A DNA stretch of 47,908 nucleotides from Collinsella aerofaciens (GTDB lineage: Bacteria; Actinomycetota; Coriobacteriia; Coriobacteriales; Coriobacteriaceae), in the NCBI RefSeq assembly GCF_902364355.1, contig NZ_CABJDK010000009.1, positions 55,073 to 102,980 on the forward strand, in the 5' to 3' direction. The notes beneath the pieces were generated by a model. The model worked only from the letters and a program-made list of their open reading frames with translations. It searched no databases and was not told the DNA's origin. Of this stretch, positions 14,999-23,314 are shown piece after piece. Each line of letters begins with the position of its first letter. Positions within the stretch are counted from its first letter, which is position 1. A program made the position numbers and the translations under genes.

Positions 14999-15892
14999 AT
15001 GTCCACCGTCACTACCATCAAACGCGGCGGCCTCACCGCGGCCATCGATTCCATGGGTGCCCAGCTCACGAGCCTTGCCCTCAACGGCAACGAGTATCTG
15101 TGGCAGGGCGACCCCGCCTTTTGGGGCAAGCATGCGCCCATCCTGTTCCCCATTGTGGGCTCGCTGCGCAACAACACGGCGACGTCTGCGGCCGGCACCT
15201 GCGAGATGCCGCGCCACGGACTCGCGCGCATCGTCGAACACAAGCTGGTCGAGGTTTCGGAGGACGGCTCCTCGGTAACGTACGAGATCACCGACACGCC
15301 CGAGTCGCTCAAGGCGTTCCCGTTCCACTTTAAGCTCAGCATGACCTATGCCTTGACCGGCGACGCCACCCTCACGCAGACCTTTGCCGTCACCAACACC
15401 GGCGACGTGGACCTGCCGTTCTCGGTGGGCGGCCACCCCGCGTTTAACGTACCGGCTCCCGGTGCCGAGGACGAGGCGTTCGAGGATTACGAGCTGGCGT
15501 TTACCGAGGCCTGGACGAACGAGGCTCCCATCATCACGCCCGACGGTCTTATGACGTTCGAGGGTAGTTACAAGGCTCCCGATAACTCGGACGTGCTGCC
15601 CATCACGCACCGCAGTTTCGATAACGATGCCATCATGTTCACCGATACTCCGGGCTCTACGCTCACGCTGCGCGGTCGCAAGTCGGGCCACGGCGTCAAG
15701 ATCGACTTTGAGGGCTTTAAGTACATCGGCGTGTGGTCTGCCGCCAACGACGCTCCGTTTGTGGCGCTCGAGCCCTGGACCGGCCACACCACCATGGACA
15801 CCGAGGACGATGTCTTTGAGCACAAGGTCAATACCATTACGCTGGCGCCGGGCGAGACGGACGTCCGCAGCTTTAGCGTCACCCTGCTCTAG
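14999..15892 (+). CDS. Aldose-1-epimerase-family (LacX-like) protein
   Basis: A 297-residue protein of the galactose mutarotase superfamily. It begins with TTIKRGGLTAAIDSMGAQLTSL and has the family segments GNEYLWQGDPAFWGKHAPILFPIVG, MPRHGLAR, FSVGGHPAFNVP and ALEPWTGHTT. The conserved His residues (PRHG, GGHP) and the ligand-side Glu in ALEPW fit LacX/YeaD-type aldose or hexose-6-phosphate epimerases that interconvert anomers. A GGAGG site precedes the ATG at 14999. A composite structured repeat begins 6 nt after the stop. It appears to be a single-gene unit; the exact sugar is not determinable. Confidence 0.87.
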   Translation: MSTVTTIKRGGLTAAIDSMGAQLTSLALNGNEYLWQGDPAFWGKHAPILFPIVGSLRNNTATSAAGTCEMPRHGLARIVEHKLVEVSEDGSSVTYEITDTPESLKAFPFHFKLSMTYALTGDATLTQTFAVTNTGDVDLPFSVGGHPAFNVPAPGAEDEAFEDYELAFTEAWTNEAPIITPDGLMTFEGSYKAPDNSDVLPITHRSFDNDAIMFTDTPGSTLTLRGRKSGHGVKIDFEGFKYIGVWSAANDAPFVALEPWTGHTTMDTEDDVFEHKVNTITLAPGETDVRSFSVTLL

Positions 15893-15897
15893 AGGTT

Positions 15898-16005
15898 CCG
15901 CCGTTCTGACGAACGGCGGGCCGGTCGACGCTGCGCGCCACCCAGAGCGACAATTTGCCATTCAAAAGGCACGGCATGACCAGAAGGTCTATGCCTTGCC
16001 TTTTT
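15898..16005 (+). repeat. Composite 3' structured element, copy 1 (apparently truncated)
   Basis: It begins 6 nt after a stop codon with hairpin CCGCCGTTC-TGAC-GAACGGCGG (15898-15919). A GTCGACGCTGC segment and an arm that finds no partner follow. A long hairpin (about 15965-16003) then ends in GACC-AGAA-GGTC and T5. Copies 2 and 3 lie at 27621 and 43206. Confidence 0.75.
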
Positions 16006-16148
16006 CATGCCAAGTGGTACATGGGGGCAGGCTGCTTTGCGCCAATCGTCTTCGTGTGTCTATTATTTTTTCGCGCACATGCCGCGCTGCTGGTTGTTGA
16101 CGTATATCCTGTCTTATTGTCAGCAAAACGACATAGGGAAGGCATCAG

Positions 16149-17075
16149 ATGCAATCTCGACAACAGCGCGACGCGCATCCACAGCCGGTATGCAGCCGTC
16201 GCATCTTTTTGGGTAGCGCTCTCGCTGCGAGCGCTTCTGCCGTCGCCGGCGCACTTGCCGGCTGCCAGCGTCCCTCCACGCTGGAAGTAGTTCAGCCCAC
16301 GACGGGCGGCGGTCGCGATGACCTGTCCGATTCCGTTATCGGCAAGGATAAGATCCGCATCGGCATGGAGGCGGCCTACGCCCCGTACAACTGGCAGGTT
16401 TCCGAGGCCAGCGAGTTCACGATCCCCATCGACAACGTGCAGGGCGCCTATGCCGATGGCTACGACGTGCAGATCGCCAAGATCGTCTGCAAGGCTCTCG
16501 GCGGCGAGCCCGTTGCCGTCAAGCAGAGCTTCTCGGGCCTTATCGACTCGCTCAACAACGGCCAGATTGACCTCATCATCGCCGGCATGAGCGCCACGCC
16601 CGAGCGCGAGGAGTCCGTCGGTTTTTCCGACCCGTACTTTATCGGCTACTTTGGCCTGTTCGTAAAAGAGGGCTCGCCCTACCAAAACGCGACCAAGCTC
16701 AGCGACTTCAGCGGTGCCACGGTGCTCGGCCAAAAGGACACCATGCTCGATACCGTCATCGACGAGATTCCGGGCGTTGTGCACAAGAACCCGGTCGATT
16801 CGGTCCCCACGGTGTTCTCGAATCTGCTGCAGGGCACGTGCGACGCCGTGACCTACAACACGGAGAACGAAAAGGGCTATATGGCCCAAAATCCCGGTAT
16901 CGTCCCCATCCACTTTGCCGAGGGCGAGGGCTTTAAGCAGGAGGTCACGGCAAATGTCGGTTGCCGCAAGGGCTCGGACAAACTGCTTAAGCTCATCGAC
17001 AAGACACTCAAGGGCATTAGCCAAGAGGAGCGCGACCAAATGTGGGACGCGTGCCTCGACCGTCAGCCGGCATAG
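16149..17075 (+). CDS. Polar amino-acid ABC transporter substrate-binding lipoprotein
   Basis: A 308-residue extracytoplasmic binding protein (SBP family 3). The signal region has a twin-arginine-like SRRIFLG followed by a hydrophobic stretch and a lipobox LAGC, so it is probably exported by Tat and lipid-anchored. The mature part shows IRIGMEAAYAPYNW, YADGYDVQIAKIVCKALGG, DLIIAGMSATPEREESVGFSDPY and the FVKEGSPYQN hinge typical of glutamine/histidine/arginine binders. An AGGGAAGG site precedes the ATG. Permease and ATPase genes follow at 17085 and 18256, completing an importer. Substrate identity is not clear; a polar amino acid is likely. Confidence 0.92.
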   Translation: MQSRQQRDAHPQPVCSRRIFLGSALAASASAVAGALAGCQRPSTLEVVQPTTGGGRDDLSDSVIGKDKIRIGMEAAYAPYNWQVSEASEFTIPIDNVQGAYADGYDVQIAKIVCKALGGEPVAVKQSFSGLIDSLNNGQIDLIIAGMSATPEREESVGFSDPYFIGYFGLFVKEGSPYQNATKLSDFSGATVLGQKDTMLDTVIDEIPGVVHKNPVDSVPTVFSNLLQGTCDAVTYNTENEKGYMAQNPGIVPIHFAEGEGFKQEVTANVGCRKGSDKLLKLIDKTLKGISQEERDQMWDACLDRQPA

Positions 17076-17084
17076 GGAGGCAGC

Positions 17085-18233
17085 ATGAAAGGCATCAATC
17101 GTCTGGCCTCCTTTATCAAGGCCGACCACCGTTATGTGTACCTGGGCACGAGCGTTATCGCGGCGCTCGGCTTGGCATTTAGCCAGCGCAACCCCACGCC
17201 GCTGAGCTTTTTGGCGCCCACCGGCATCTTCCAGGATTGCCTTTGGGCGATTCTTTGGGCCTGGATCGTCGTGTCGGCGGCAGCGCTCGTCACCAAGGTT
17301 ATGCACTGGAGCGACTATCGCGAAAAGTCACCGTTTGCATCCGAGCGTTTCCGTCGCGGCGCGCGCCTGGGCAGCTATGTCGTGGTCGTCATCGCGGCGA
17401 TCTTCTTTGTCGACCGCTGCGTCATGTCGTTTATCGATCTGGTGCAGGTGAGCATTGTCTCGGATTCCAACCCCAGCGACTTTTTGTCGAGCTTGGTCTA
17501 CATGACCTACAAGAGCGGCGACTTCTTCATCCGTGGCATCGAGATCACCATCGCGCTTGCCACCTTCGGCACCGTCATCGCATTCTTCCTGGCGCTGCTC
17601 TTTGTGTTCCTGCGTATTCAGACCTTCGACCGCGTAGACAACGACCTGGTGCGCTTCTTTAAGAGCATCGGCCGCGGCTTTGCGACCGTCTACTCCACCA
17701 TCGTGCGCGGCACGCCCATGATGGTCCAGGGCCTGCTCATCTATTACGCGGGCTTCACCGTTTTGCGCGGCATGGGCTTCGAGACTGCCCAGGCCAACCA
17801 GATTTGGAGTACCTTCACCGCCGGCCTCGTCACCATCTCGCTCAACTCCACCGCCTACATGATGGAGGTCCTGCGCGGCGGCATCGAGTCCATCGATGCC
17901 GGCCAAGCCGAGGCGGCGCGCTCGCTGGGTCTGTCGCAGTGGCAGGCCATGCGCAAGGTCGTGTTCCCCCAGGGCATTAAAAACGCGATTCCGGCACTCA
18001 CCAACGAGCTCATCATCAACATCAAGGATTCGTCGGTGCTTTCGGTCATCGGCGTGTTCGACCTCATGTACGCCACCACCACCGTCGCCGGCGTGTACTA
18101 CCGCCAGATGGAGGTCTACTGCGTGGCGCTCGTGGTTTACCTGATCCTGACGCTCGTGGCGAGCCGCCTGCTCGAGGCCTTTGGCAAAAAGCTCGGCGCC
18201 GAGGCCCCGGCAACGCTGCCCAGCTCCAACTAG
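17085..18233 (+). CDS. Polar amino-acid ABC transporter permease with N-terminal extension
   Basis: A 382-residue inner-membrane permease of the HisM/GlnP type. The core (about residues 150-370) has five helices and the EAA loop [21 protein letters not shown], which docks to the ATPase. The first 150 residues add three extra hydrophobic segments (near 20-35, 45-67 and 100-120) not found in minimal HisM proteins, making it longer than usual (about 220-250). It starts 9 nt after the binding-protein stop with a GGGAGG site, so it is co-transcribed. A single permease gene implies a homodimer. The role of the extension is unknown. Confidence 0.9.
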   Translation: MKGINRLASFIKADHRYVYLGTSVIAALGLAFSQRNPTPLSFLAPTGIFQDCLWAILWAWIVVSAAALVTKVMHWSDYREKSPFASERFRRGARLGSYVVVVIAAIFFVDRCVMSFIDLVQVSIVSDSNPSDFLSSLVYMTYKSGDFFIRGIEITIALATFGTVIAFFLALLFVFLRIQTFDRVDNDLVRFFKSIGRGFATVYSTIVRGTPMMVQGLLIYYAGFTVLRGMGFETAQANQIWSTFTAGLVTISLNSTAYMMEVLRGGIESIDAGQAEAARSLGLSQWQAMRKVVFPQGIKNAIPALTNELIINIKDSSVLSVIGVFDLMYATTTVAGVYYRQMEVYCVALVVYLILTLVASRLLEAFGKKLGAEAPATLPSSN

Positions 18234-18255
18234 GCTCAAGACGAGGAGAATCATC

Positions 18256-19041
18256 ATGGCAGATACCGCCACTACCGGCACCGCGGCCGCCGCACAGACC
18301 AATGAGCCGCTCATCCGCGTCGAGGGCCTGCGCAAGAGCTTCGGCTTGCTCGAGGTGCTCAAGGGCATCGACCTGTCCGTTAACCCGGGCGAGGTCGTCA
18401 CCATTATCGGCGCCTCGGGCTCGGGCAAGTCGACCTTCCTGCGCTGCCTCAACCTGCTCGAGACCCCGGACGCGGGCCACATCTGGTTCCACGGCCAGGA
18501 CCTTACGGCCGAGCGCTGCAATATCAATAAACTCCGCGAGGACATCGGCATGGTGTTCCAGGGCTTTAACCTGTTCAACAACATGGACGTGCTCGACAAC
18601 TGCACGCTCGCGCCCGTCACGCTCAAAAAGATGAGCAAGGCCGAGGCTGAAAAAATTGCGATGGAGCATCTGGCGAGCGTGGGCCTCGAAAAGTTCGCGC
18701 ACGCCGCCGTGGGTCGCCTGTCCGGTGGTCAAAAACAGCGCGTGGCCATCGCCCGCGCCCTGTGCATGAATCCGCAGATCATGCTGTTCGACGAGCCGAC
18801 TTCGGCGCTCGACCCCGAGATCGTGGGCGAGGTGCTCGAGGTCATGCGCAAGCTCGCTGCCGACGGCATGACCATGGTGGTCGTCACGCACGAGATGGCC
18901 TTTGCCCGCACGGTGTCCGACCGCGTGGTCTTTATGGACAAGGGCGTGGTGCTCGAGGACGCCGCGCCGGCCGAGCTCTTCGGCAACCCCAAACACCAGC
19001 GCACTCGCGAGTTCCTCTCTCGCTATCTCGAGGACAAATAA
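18256..19041 (+). CDS. Polar amino-acid ABC transporter ATP-binding protein
   Basis: A 261-residue ATPase of the GlnQ/HisP type. After about 18 Ala/Thr-rich residues come Walker [11 protein letters not shown]-loop MVFQGFNLF, signature LSGGQKQR, Walker [13 protein letters not shown] and switch His in VVTHEM, all canonical. It powers import by the preceding permease and binding protein; the gap after the permease stop is 22 nt with a GGAGA site. A GC-rich hairpin follows at 19064. Nothing is degenerate. Confidence 0.95.
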   Translation: MADTATTGTAAAAQTNEPLIRVEGLRKSFGLLEVLKGIDLSVNPGEVVTIIGASGSGKSTFLRCLNLLETPDAGHIWFHGQDLTAERCNINKLREDIGMVFQGFNLFNNMDVLDNCTLAPVTLKKMSKAEAEKIAMEHLASVGLEKFAHAAVGRLSGGQKQRVAIARALCMNPQIMLFDEPTSALDPEIVGEVLEVMRKLAADGMTMVVVTHEMAFARTVSDRVVFMDKGVVLEDAAPAELFGNPKHQRTREFLSRYLEDK

Positions 19042-19063
19042 CCGACGCAAACGCTTGCGTTGC

Positions 19064-19091
19064 AGGGCCGCTCCCGTGGGGCGGCCTTTGT
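19064..19091 (+). terminator. Probable terminator after the amino-acid ABC operon
   Basis: A GC-rich stem (GGCCGC.CC with GG.GCGGCC) ends in TTTGT, 23 nt past the ATPase stop and 22 nt before the M20 peptidase ATG. The U tract is short, so termination may be partial. Confidence 0.5.
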
Positions 19092-19112
19092 CGTCACAAT
19101 CGAAAGGATGTC

Positions 19113-20528
19113 ATGGCCGAGGTTTGGCGCTTCTTTGCGCATGAGGACGATTTTGCCGATATAGACGAGGCCGGCGCATGCGAGCGCCTGGGCCGCGTGC
19201 TGTCGTTTCCGACCGTCTCGAGCATGGATGCCGAGGCGGTGGACTGGCAACCCTTCAACGACCTGCGCGCCTATATGCAGCAGGCCTGGCCGCGCGTGTT
19301 TGCGGCGGGCGAGGTCGAGCTTATCGACCATTCGCTGCTGGTGGCGCTTGCCGGCAGCGATCCGGCCCTTAAGCCCGTTATGCTCATGGGTCACATGGAC
19401 GTGGTCCCCGTGGTGCCGGGTACCGAGGCCGACTGGACGCACGCCCCCTTTAGCGGGCACGTGGACGACACCTACATCTGGGGCCGCGGCGCGATCGACA
19501 TGAAGGACCAGGTCTCAGGCATTCTCGAGGCTGTCGAGTATGCGCTGGCGCACGGTTGGCAGCACGAGCGCACGCTGCTCCTGGCCTTTGGCCAGGACGA
19601 GGAGACGACGCAGTACGGCGCAGGCGCCATCGGCCGCGCGCTCGAGGAGCGCGGCATTGAGCTTGAGTACCTGATCGACGAGGGCGACTACCGCATCGTT
19701 CCGGCTGCCGAGTACAGCGCGGGCGAGGGTTGGCTCATGCACGCCGACCTGGCTGAGAAAGGTTATGCCGACATTGTGCTCAAGACAAAGAGCGCGGGTG
19801 GACATTCTTCCAACCCCTACGGTGGCACGTCACTCGAGGTGCTCAGCCGCGCCATCACCGCAATCTGCGATATCGAGTGGCCGACGCGCGTGACCGACTT
19901 GCTTGCCGCCCAGCTCGTCGAGTTGGGGCTCTACACGGCCGATAAAATTGCCGATAACGGGGATGCCATTGTCCGCGATTGCCTTGCCAGCAAGAAGCTC
20001 TATCCGCTGGTGACGACCACCTGCGCGCCCACGCAGATTGAGGGTGGCAGCACCGGCGCCAACGTAATGCCGCAGGATATGTGGGCCAATATTAACTTCC
20101 GCATGCTCGAGGGCACGAGCGTGGCCGACGTTGTGGCGCGCTGCCGTGAGGCGGTTGCCGGGGCGGACCTTGCCGGTCGTGTCGAAGTGGAGCTGGGCCC
20201 CGGCAGCTCCGAACCCTCGCCGTCCCCGCGCATCGGTGGTCCCGGCCTCGAGGCGGTTCACTCCATCGCCGCCCGCTATTTCCGCGATCCAAAGGGGGCG
20301 GAGGAAAACGGATCATTCGAGCCAGTGGCAATTGTGCCCTCGACCGTGATCGGTGCGACCGACGCTGCCAATTACCAGCACATTTGCCCTGAGTGCATTC
20401 GCTTCTCAGCCTTTGTGGTTGATGACGACGAGTGCGATCGCGGCGTCCACGGCACCAACGAGCGCATCACCCGCCGCGCCTACCTCCAGGGCATCCGCTT
20501 CCTCGTCGCTCTACTCCAAACGCTCTAG
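19113..20528 (+). CDS. M20-family metallopeptidase
   Basis: A 471-residue zinc carboxypeptidase/deacylase. Visible metal and catalytic motifs are HMDVVPV (first ligand His, then Asp), WGRGAIDMKDQ (bridging Asp), FGQDEET (general-base Glu and ligand Glu) and a late His in DRGVHGTNER. The dimerisation/lid domain lies at about 215-335 and contains SAGGHSSNP. Order and length fit the Gly-X carboxypeptidase/CPS1-like subgroup, so it probably trims N-acyl or dipeptide substrates. The ATG at 19113 has GAAAGGA upstream. It follows an amino-acid importer, and a joint role in peptide nitrogen use is plausible. It is the last host gene before the inserted element. Confidence 0.9.
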   Translation: MAEVWRFFAHEDDFADIDEAGACERLGRVLSFPTVSSMDAEAVDWQPFNDLRAYMQQAWPRVFAAGEVELIDHSLLVALAGSDPALKPVMLMGHMDVVPVVPGTEADWTHAPFSGHVDDTYIWGRGAIDMKDQVSGILEAVEYALAHGWQHERTLLLAFGQDEETTQYGAGAIGRALEERGIELEYLIDEGDYRIVPAAEYSAGEGWLMHADLAEKGYADIVLKTKSAGGHSSNPYGGTSLEVLSRAITAICDIEWPTRVTDLLAAQLVELGLYTADKIADNGDAIVRDCLASKKLYPLVTTTCAPTQIEGGSTGANVMPQDMWANINFRMLEGTSVADVVARCREAVAGADLAGRVEVELGPGSSEPSPSPRIGGPGLEAVHSIAARYFRDPKGAEENGSFEPVAIVPSTVIGATDAANYQHICPECIRFSAFVVDDDECDRGVHGTNERITRRAYLQGIRFLVALLQTL

Positions 20529-20622
20529 CCAAAAAGCAAGCCCTTGGTGCAATGGGGTCAGGTTTGTCGCTGCCACAATGACAGGATAAGGAACAAGGGC
20601 ATTTTCCGGGTAGCCGGGTTCG

Positions 20623-21063
20623 TTACCATTCGTCCCATTCATCAGCATTTTCCTCCAGATATTTTCTTAATTTCTCAAAAGAGCTTGTCCGCCTGTACTG
20701 TATCGTGCTTCTCGACGTGTTGAACAGCTCCGCAATCTCGGTATCGTTCATTCCCTCGAAGTAATACAGCAATATGGCTTTGCGCTTTTCTTCCGGCAAA
20801 GTACGGATTGCTTCAAGAAGCAGCTTTGGCGTGATTTTCTTCCCGGCTTTCTCAAAGACGGTTTCGGCGGCTTCACGTTTGAAATATTCATCAAACGTAT
20901 GAAGCTGCCGCGCTTCGTCTAAGGTCATGTCGGAAAAGGTCACTTCCTTTGCCTTGTGTCTGCGAAGTTCTCTATGGGTGTCGCAAGCTTCATTGTGCAA
21001 TACCGTATTACAAAACTTCTGAAAAGCACACTGTTTGTAAAACTCCCTGCTATTAGGTTCCAC
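20623..21063 (-). CDS. Sigma-70-family factor of ICE type (Tn916 Orf7-like)
   Basis: A 146-residue small sigma-like regulator, as found near the integrase end of Tn916-type elements. The C-terminal half holds the region 4 helix-turn-helix (LPEEKRKAILLYYFEGMNDTEIAELFNTSRSTIQYRR). The N-terminal part (EVTFSDMTLDEARQLHTFDEYF) matches the usual linker of this group. The GTG at 21063 was chosen because AAGGAGG lies 7 nt upstream; an in-frame ATG further up would add about 35 unconvincing residues. In complete elements it drives recombination genes, which are missing here, so it may now be without targets. Confidence 0.8.
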   Translation of the reverse strand: MEPNSREFYKQCAFQKFCNTVLHNEACDTHRELRRHKAKEVTFSDMTLDEARQLHTFDEYFKREAAETVFEKAGKKITPKLLLEAIRTLPEEKRKAILLYYFEGMNDTEIAELFNTSRSTIQYRRTSSFEKLRKYLEENADEWDEW

Positions 21064-21164
21064 ATTCTCACCTCCTTTCTCGTTGGAAAGTTGGTGGTGC
21101 TTCCCCCCTTTTCGCGGGGCAATACGGCGTTTCTCAAAAACGCCGAAGATTTTTTGAAATTTCT

Positions 21165-21350
21165 TCAAAAATTTTTTGAACGTACAAAATGCGCCCGTCC
21201 GAAAAGCCCGGACGGGCGCATAGGCATTGTAAGCAGTATCCAGATGATTAGACAGTTCATATATATAAGCGTAGTTTCCCCCGGTGGTGGGCGGGCTTTT
21301 TTTGATAAGTCAATAACTGTCGGATTTTGTCGATATGCTTTTTGCTTCAT
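21165..21350 (-). CDS. Small protein or leader peptide of ICE, unknown function
   Basis: A 61-codon frame with a very strong AAAGGAGGTA site 7 nt before its ATG. Its N-terminus is polar (MKQKAYRQNPTVIDLSKKAR) and is followed by three consecutive prolines (PPPGE), a known ribosome-stalling pattern. The latter half overlaps a perfect 12-bp stem (21190-21201 with 21208-21219 approximately) followed on the minus strand by TTTTG. It lies about 100 nt upstream of the sigma-like gene. It could be a real small protein or a leader controlling the downstream gene; I do not recognise it. Confidence 0.45.
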   Translation of the reverse strand: MKQKAYRQNPTVIDLSKKARPPPGETTLIYMNCLIIWILLTMPMRPSGLFGRAHFVRSKNF

Positions 21351-21523
21351 GGCGGCTACCTCCTTTAGCCGCCGATTTCAACAGTGATACCGCGTCATTT
21401 CATTAGAAGATAAAAAGAAACGGCGGCTTTGATTTTTCAAAGCTGCTGCGGAAATCAAAGAACGACAAGCAACAGTTCTGATTTTGCTCCAATATGGTTA
21501 TTAGGGGCACAAATTAAAATCAA

Positions 21524-21571
21524 AAAAGAGCCGATAACAGCAGTATTTCAAACTGCATATTATCGGCTCTG
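21524..21571 (-). terminator. Strong intrinsic terminator after the RlmN/Cfr-like gene
   Basis: Arms AGAGCCGATAA and TTATCGGCTCT (21528-21538 and 21560-21570) enclose a second stem. On the minus strand they run into six U residues. It lies about 30 nt past the methyltransferase stop. Confidence 0.85.
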
Positions 21572-21600
21572 CGTCTGTGCGTCTGGCTCTTTTAATTAAA

Positions 21601-22590
21601 TTATTTCTGTTGTTTTTTGGCTTTATTATATGTATTAGCTAACTGTCCACAAGCTGCTTTAATCTCTCTACCATGAGAAACTCTCATGGTAACTTCAAGT
21701 CCTGTTTGCTCTAATTGATGTTTGAACGCAACCATTTCTTGTTTTTGTGGTGCTCTAATTTTTGAATTACTCGTCGGGTTGTATTGCAGCACGTTAATCA
21801 TAACATTTTTGCCCTTAAACCATTTTGCAAGTTGCCTTATATCTGAGGAACGGTCATTTATACCTGGTAAAAGCAAATACGCAAATACCACTTTTCGATT
21901 ATGCCTTTGAGAATAGGACAATGCTTGCTTAACAACATCTTCAATAGCGTACATGTGCATATGAGGAATGATACAGTTTCTCGCAGCCTGTGTTGCTGCA
22001 TGTAAAGATATTGTCAACTGAATTTTTAGATGTTCTTCGCGCAATTTTTTTAATTGATTAACTGGACCAACTGTTGATACGGTAATGCCGTCGGTTGGAA
22101 AGTTAAGTCCATTTCTATCTCGAAGAATATGGATTGCTGCAATCAAGTTGTCGTAATTGAATAAAGGTTCTCCCATTCCCATAAAAACGATACGATTTAC
22201 TTTTTGACGTATCAATACAACCTGCTGCACAATTTCAGACGGTGTTAGATTACGAACAAAACCATTGCGTCCGGACTCACAAAAAATACAGCCAACAGAA
22301 CAACCAACTTGCGTACTTACGCAAACAGTCCCACCATCTCGCCGTTTAATAAAAACCGTTTCAATATACCTGTTATCTTTCAATTCATAAACATACTTTT
22401 CAGTATCGCTACTTTTATAGACTTTTTTTGTTGATATTGATAGATTTTCTTTGTGAAATGGCTGTTTATACAATTCCGTATATAAGGCTCTTGCTTTATC
22501 CTCTCCAATTACTTCCGACATTTCTTTGTAAGTAAATCCGTATGGGTCATTCAATATTTCCGTAGGTGTACTTTTAGGTAAGTGTTTCAT
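21601..22590 (-). CDS. RlmN/Cfr-family 23S rRNA A2503 methyltransferase (radical SAM)
   Basis: A 329-residue radical-SAM enzyme. The cluster motif is CSVGCIFC (Cys97, Cys101, Cys104), followed by GFVRNLTPSEI, VFMGMGEP, ISLHA and the methyl-carrying Cys in AACGQL (about 314). The family methylates A2503 of 23S rRNA at C2 (RlmN) or C8 (Cfr, giving resistance to phenicols, lincosamides, oxazolidinones, pleuromutilins and streptogramins). The cluster-side motif looks more RlmN-like; the position on a mobile element behind an attenuation leader suggests a resistance role. The gene is AT-rich, unlike the host. The start has AAGGAAGG upstream. Whether C2 or C8 is modified is undecided. Confidence 0.85.
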   Translation of the reverse strand: MKHLPKSTPTEILNDPYGFTYKEMSEVIGEDKARALYTELYKQPFHKENLSISTKKVYKSSDTEKYVYELKDNRYIETVFIKRRDGGTVCVSTQVGCSVGCIFCESGRNGFVRNLTPSEIVQQVVLIRQKVNRIVFMGMGEPLFNYDNLIAAIHILRDRNGLNFPTDGITVSTVGPVNQLKKLREEHLKIQLTISLHAATQAARNCIIPHMHMYAIEDVVKQALSYSQRHNRKVVFAYLLLPGINDRSSDIRQLAKWFKGKNVMINVLQYNPTSNSKIRAPQKQEMVAFKHQLEQTGLEVTMRVSHGREIKAACGQLANTYNKAKKQQK

Positions 22591-22613
22591 TTAAATATCC
22601 TTCCTTTTCAAAA

Positions 22614-22800
22614 CTAAAAAGTTTGTTTTTCAGAGTTTTTGATTATGATTTCTAGTTTTTCAACATCAACGATCAACGATATGCGTTAATTTACATTTAG
22701 GGCAGAAAAGAGGAAAATTTCTTAATACCGTATTATAAAATACTTGAACCCTCGTCTTTCCGTTACAAATTGGACATTTTATCCAATATTTTTCAAGCAT
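22614..22800 (-). pseudogene. Cysteine-rich KTR protein, frameshifted by a 7-bp duplication
   Basis: The ATG at 22800 has AAAAGGAG upstream and opens a frame with two CxxC pairs (CPICNGKTR, then FCPKCK), the KTR-domain pattern found after tet genes in Tn916-like elements. The frame stops at 22666 after 44 residues. A tandem CAACGAT duplication (22667-22673 and 22674-22680, plus strand) lies exactly there. Removing one copy restores 59 residues ending at 22614 with the family-like tail VDVEKLEIIIK. The truncated peptide keeps both CxxC pairs and could still fold. It sits between the leader and the methyltransferase in one transcript. Confidence 0.8.
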
Positions 22801-22823
22801 AATATTTCTCCTTTTGCGCAAAA

Positions 22824-23088
22824 AAATGCAGGTCAATTCTCAACATGAGCATTGACCTGCATTTATACATATAATACTACAACAAAATTAAGGCATAGTT
22901 TTTATACTATGTCTATACGTCGTTAGTTTTGTTGTATAGCATACGCAAAATAAGCATGACAAAAAAGCCCATATTGAAAATGGGAAAAATCTTTTTTGAT
23001 TTCAATGCTTATCGAATACGCATGCTATGTAACATAAACATTCCCCCCCTTTTATATAATATTATATACAAAAGCAGCTTGTTGTCAA
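22824..23088 (-). promoter_or_regulatory. Promoter and attenuation leader of the KTR-methyltransferase operon
   Basis: On the minus strand TTGACA (23088-23083), 16 bp and TATAAT (23066-23061) form a consensus promoter. The leader encodes a short peptide (23035-23009). It can form a large pairing between the peptide region and AGCATACGCAAAATAAGCAT (about 22938-22957), or the terminator CCCAT..ATGGG plus T6 (22961-22984). A hairpin at about 22876-22935 and a 14-bp stem plus T-tract (22824-22864) follow. This resembles drug-inducible attenuation of tet(M)/tet(W)-type genes. Confidence 0.7.
23009..23035 (-). CDS. Leader peptide MLHSMRIR
   Basis: An eight-residue frame (MLHSMRIR, TAA stop) begins 7 nt after a run of seven G that can serve as ribosome site. 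A start two codons earlier would give MFMLHSMRIR. Ribosome stalling here would free the downstream terminator-antiterminator switch. Support is positional; expression is not shown. Confidence 0.55.
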   Translation of the reverse strand: MLHSMRIR

Positions 23089-23184
23089 CATATATATATA
23101 TGAATTATTTTGGCTAACTGATAGAACTACGTAGACATATCCAAGAAGAAAGGGGAACAGTAAAATGTAATAGGGTGAATAACT

Positions 23185-23313
23185 ATGGCAAAAAGACCAG
23201 TACCACGATACGACTTTAAGGCTTTTGGGGCAGCGATAAAGGCAGCGCGTGAGGGATGCAAGGAGAGCCGCAAGAAAGTAGGCGACGAAATGTTTATCTC
23301 GCCGCGCTACCTT
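23185..23313 (+). pseudogene. HTH regulator of ICE, truncated at a rearrangement junction
   Basis: The ATG at 23185 opens MAKRPVPRYDFKAFGAAIKA and continues to FISPRYL, matching the first 43 residues of the small XRE-type regulators of Tn916-like elements (YDFxAFGxAIKxAR...DPRYLxxIE). Homology ends near 23313; the frame then reads 14 residues of antisense VirD4 sequence and stops at 23358. It diverges from the methyltransferase leader promoter, so it may once have regulated it. The second half of the helix-turn-helix domain is lost. Confidence 0.75.
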
Positions 23314-23314
23314 G

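Noticed and set aside
22929..23117. 62-codon plus-strand frame over the attenuation leader
   Set aside because: It runs antisense through the promoter, leader peptide and hairpins and is explained by them.
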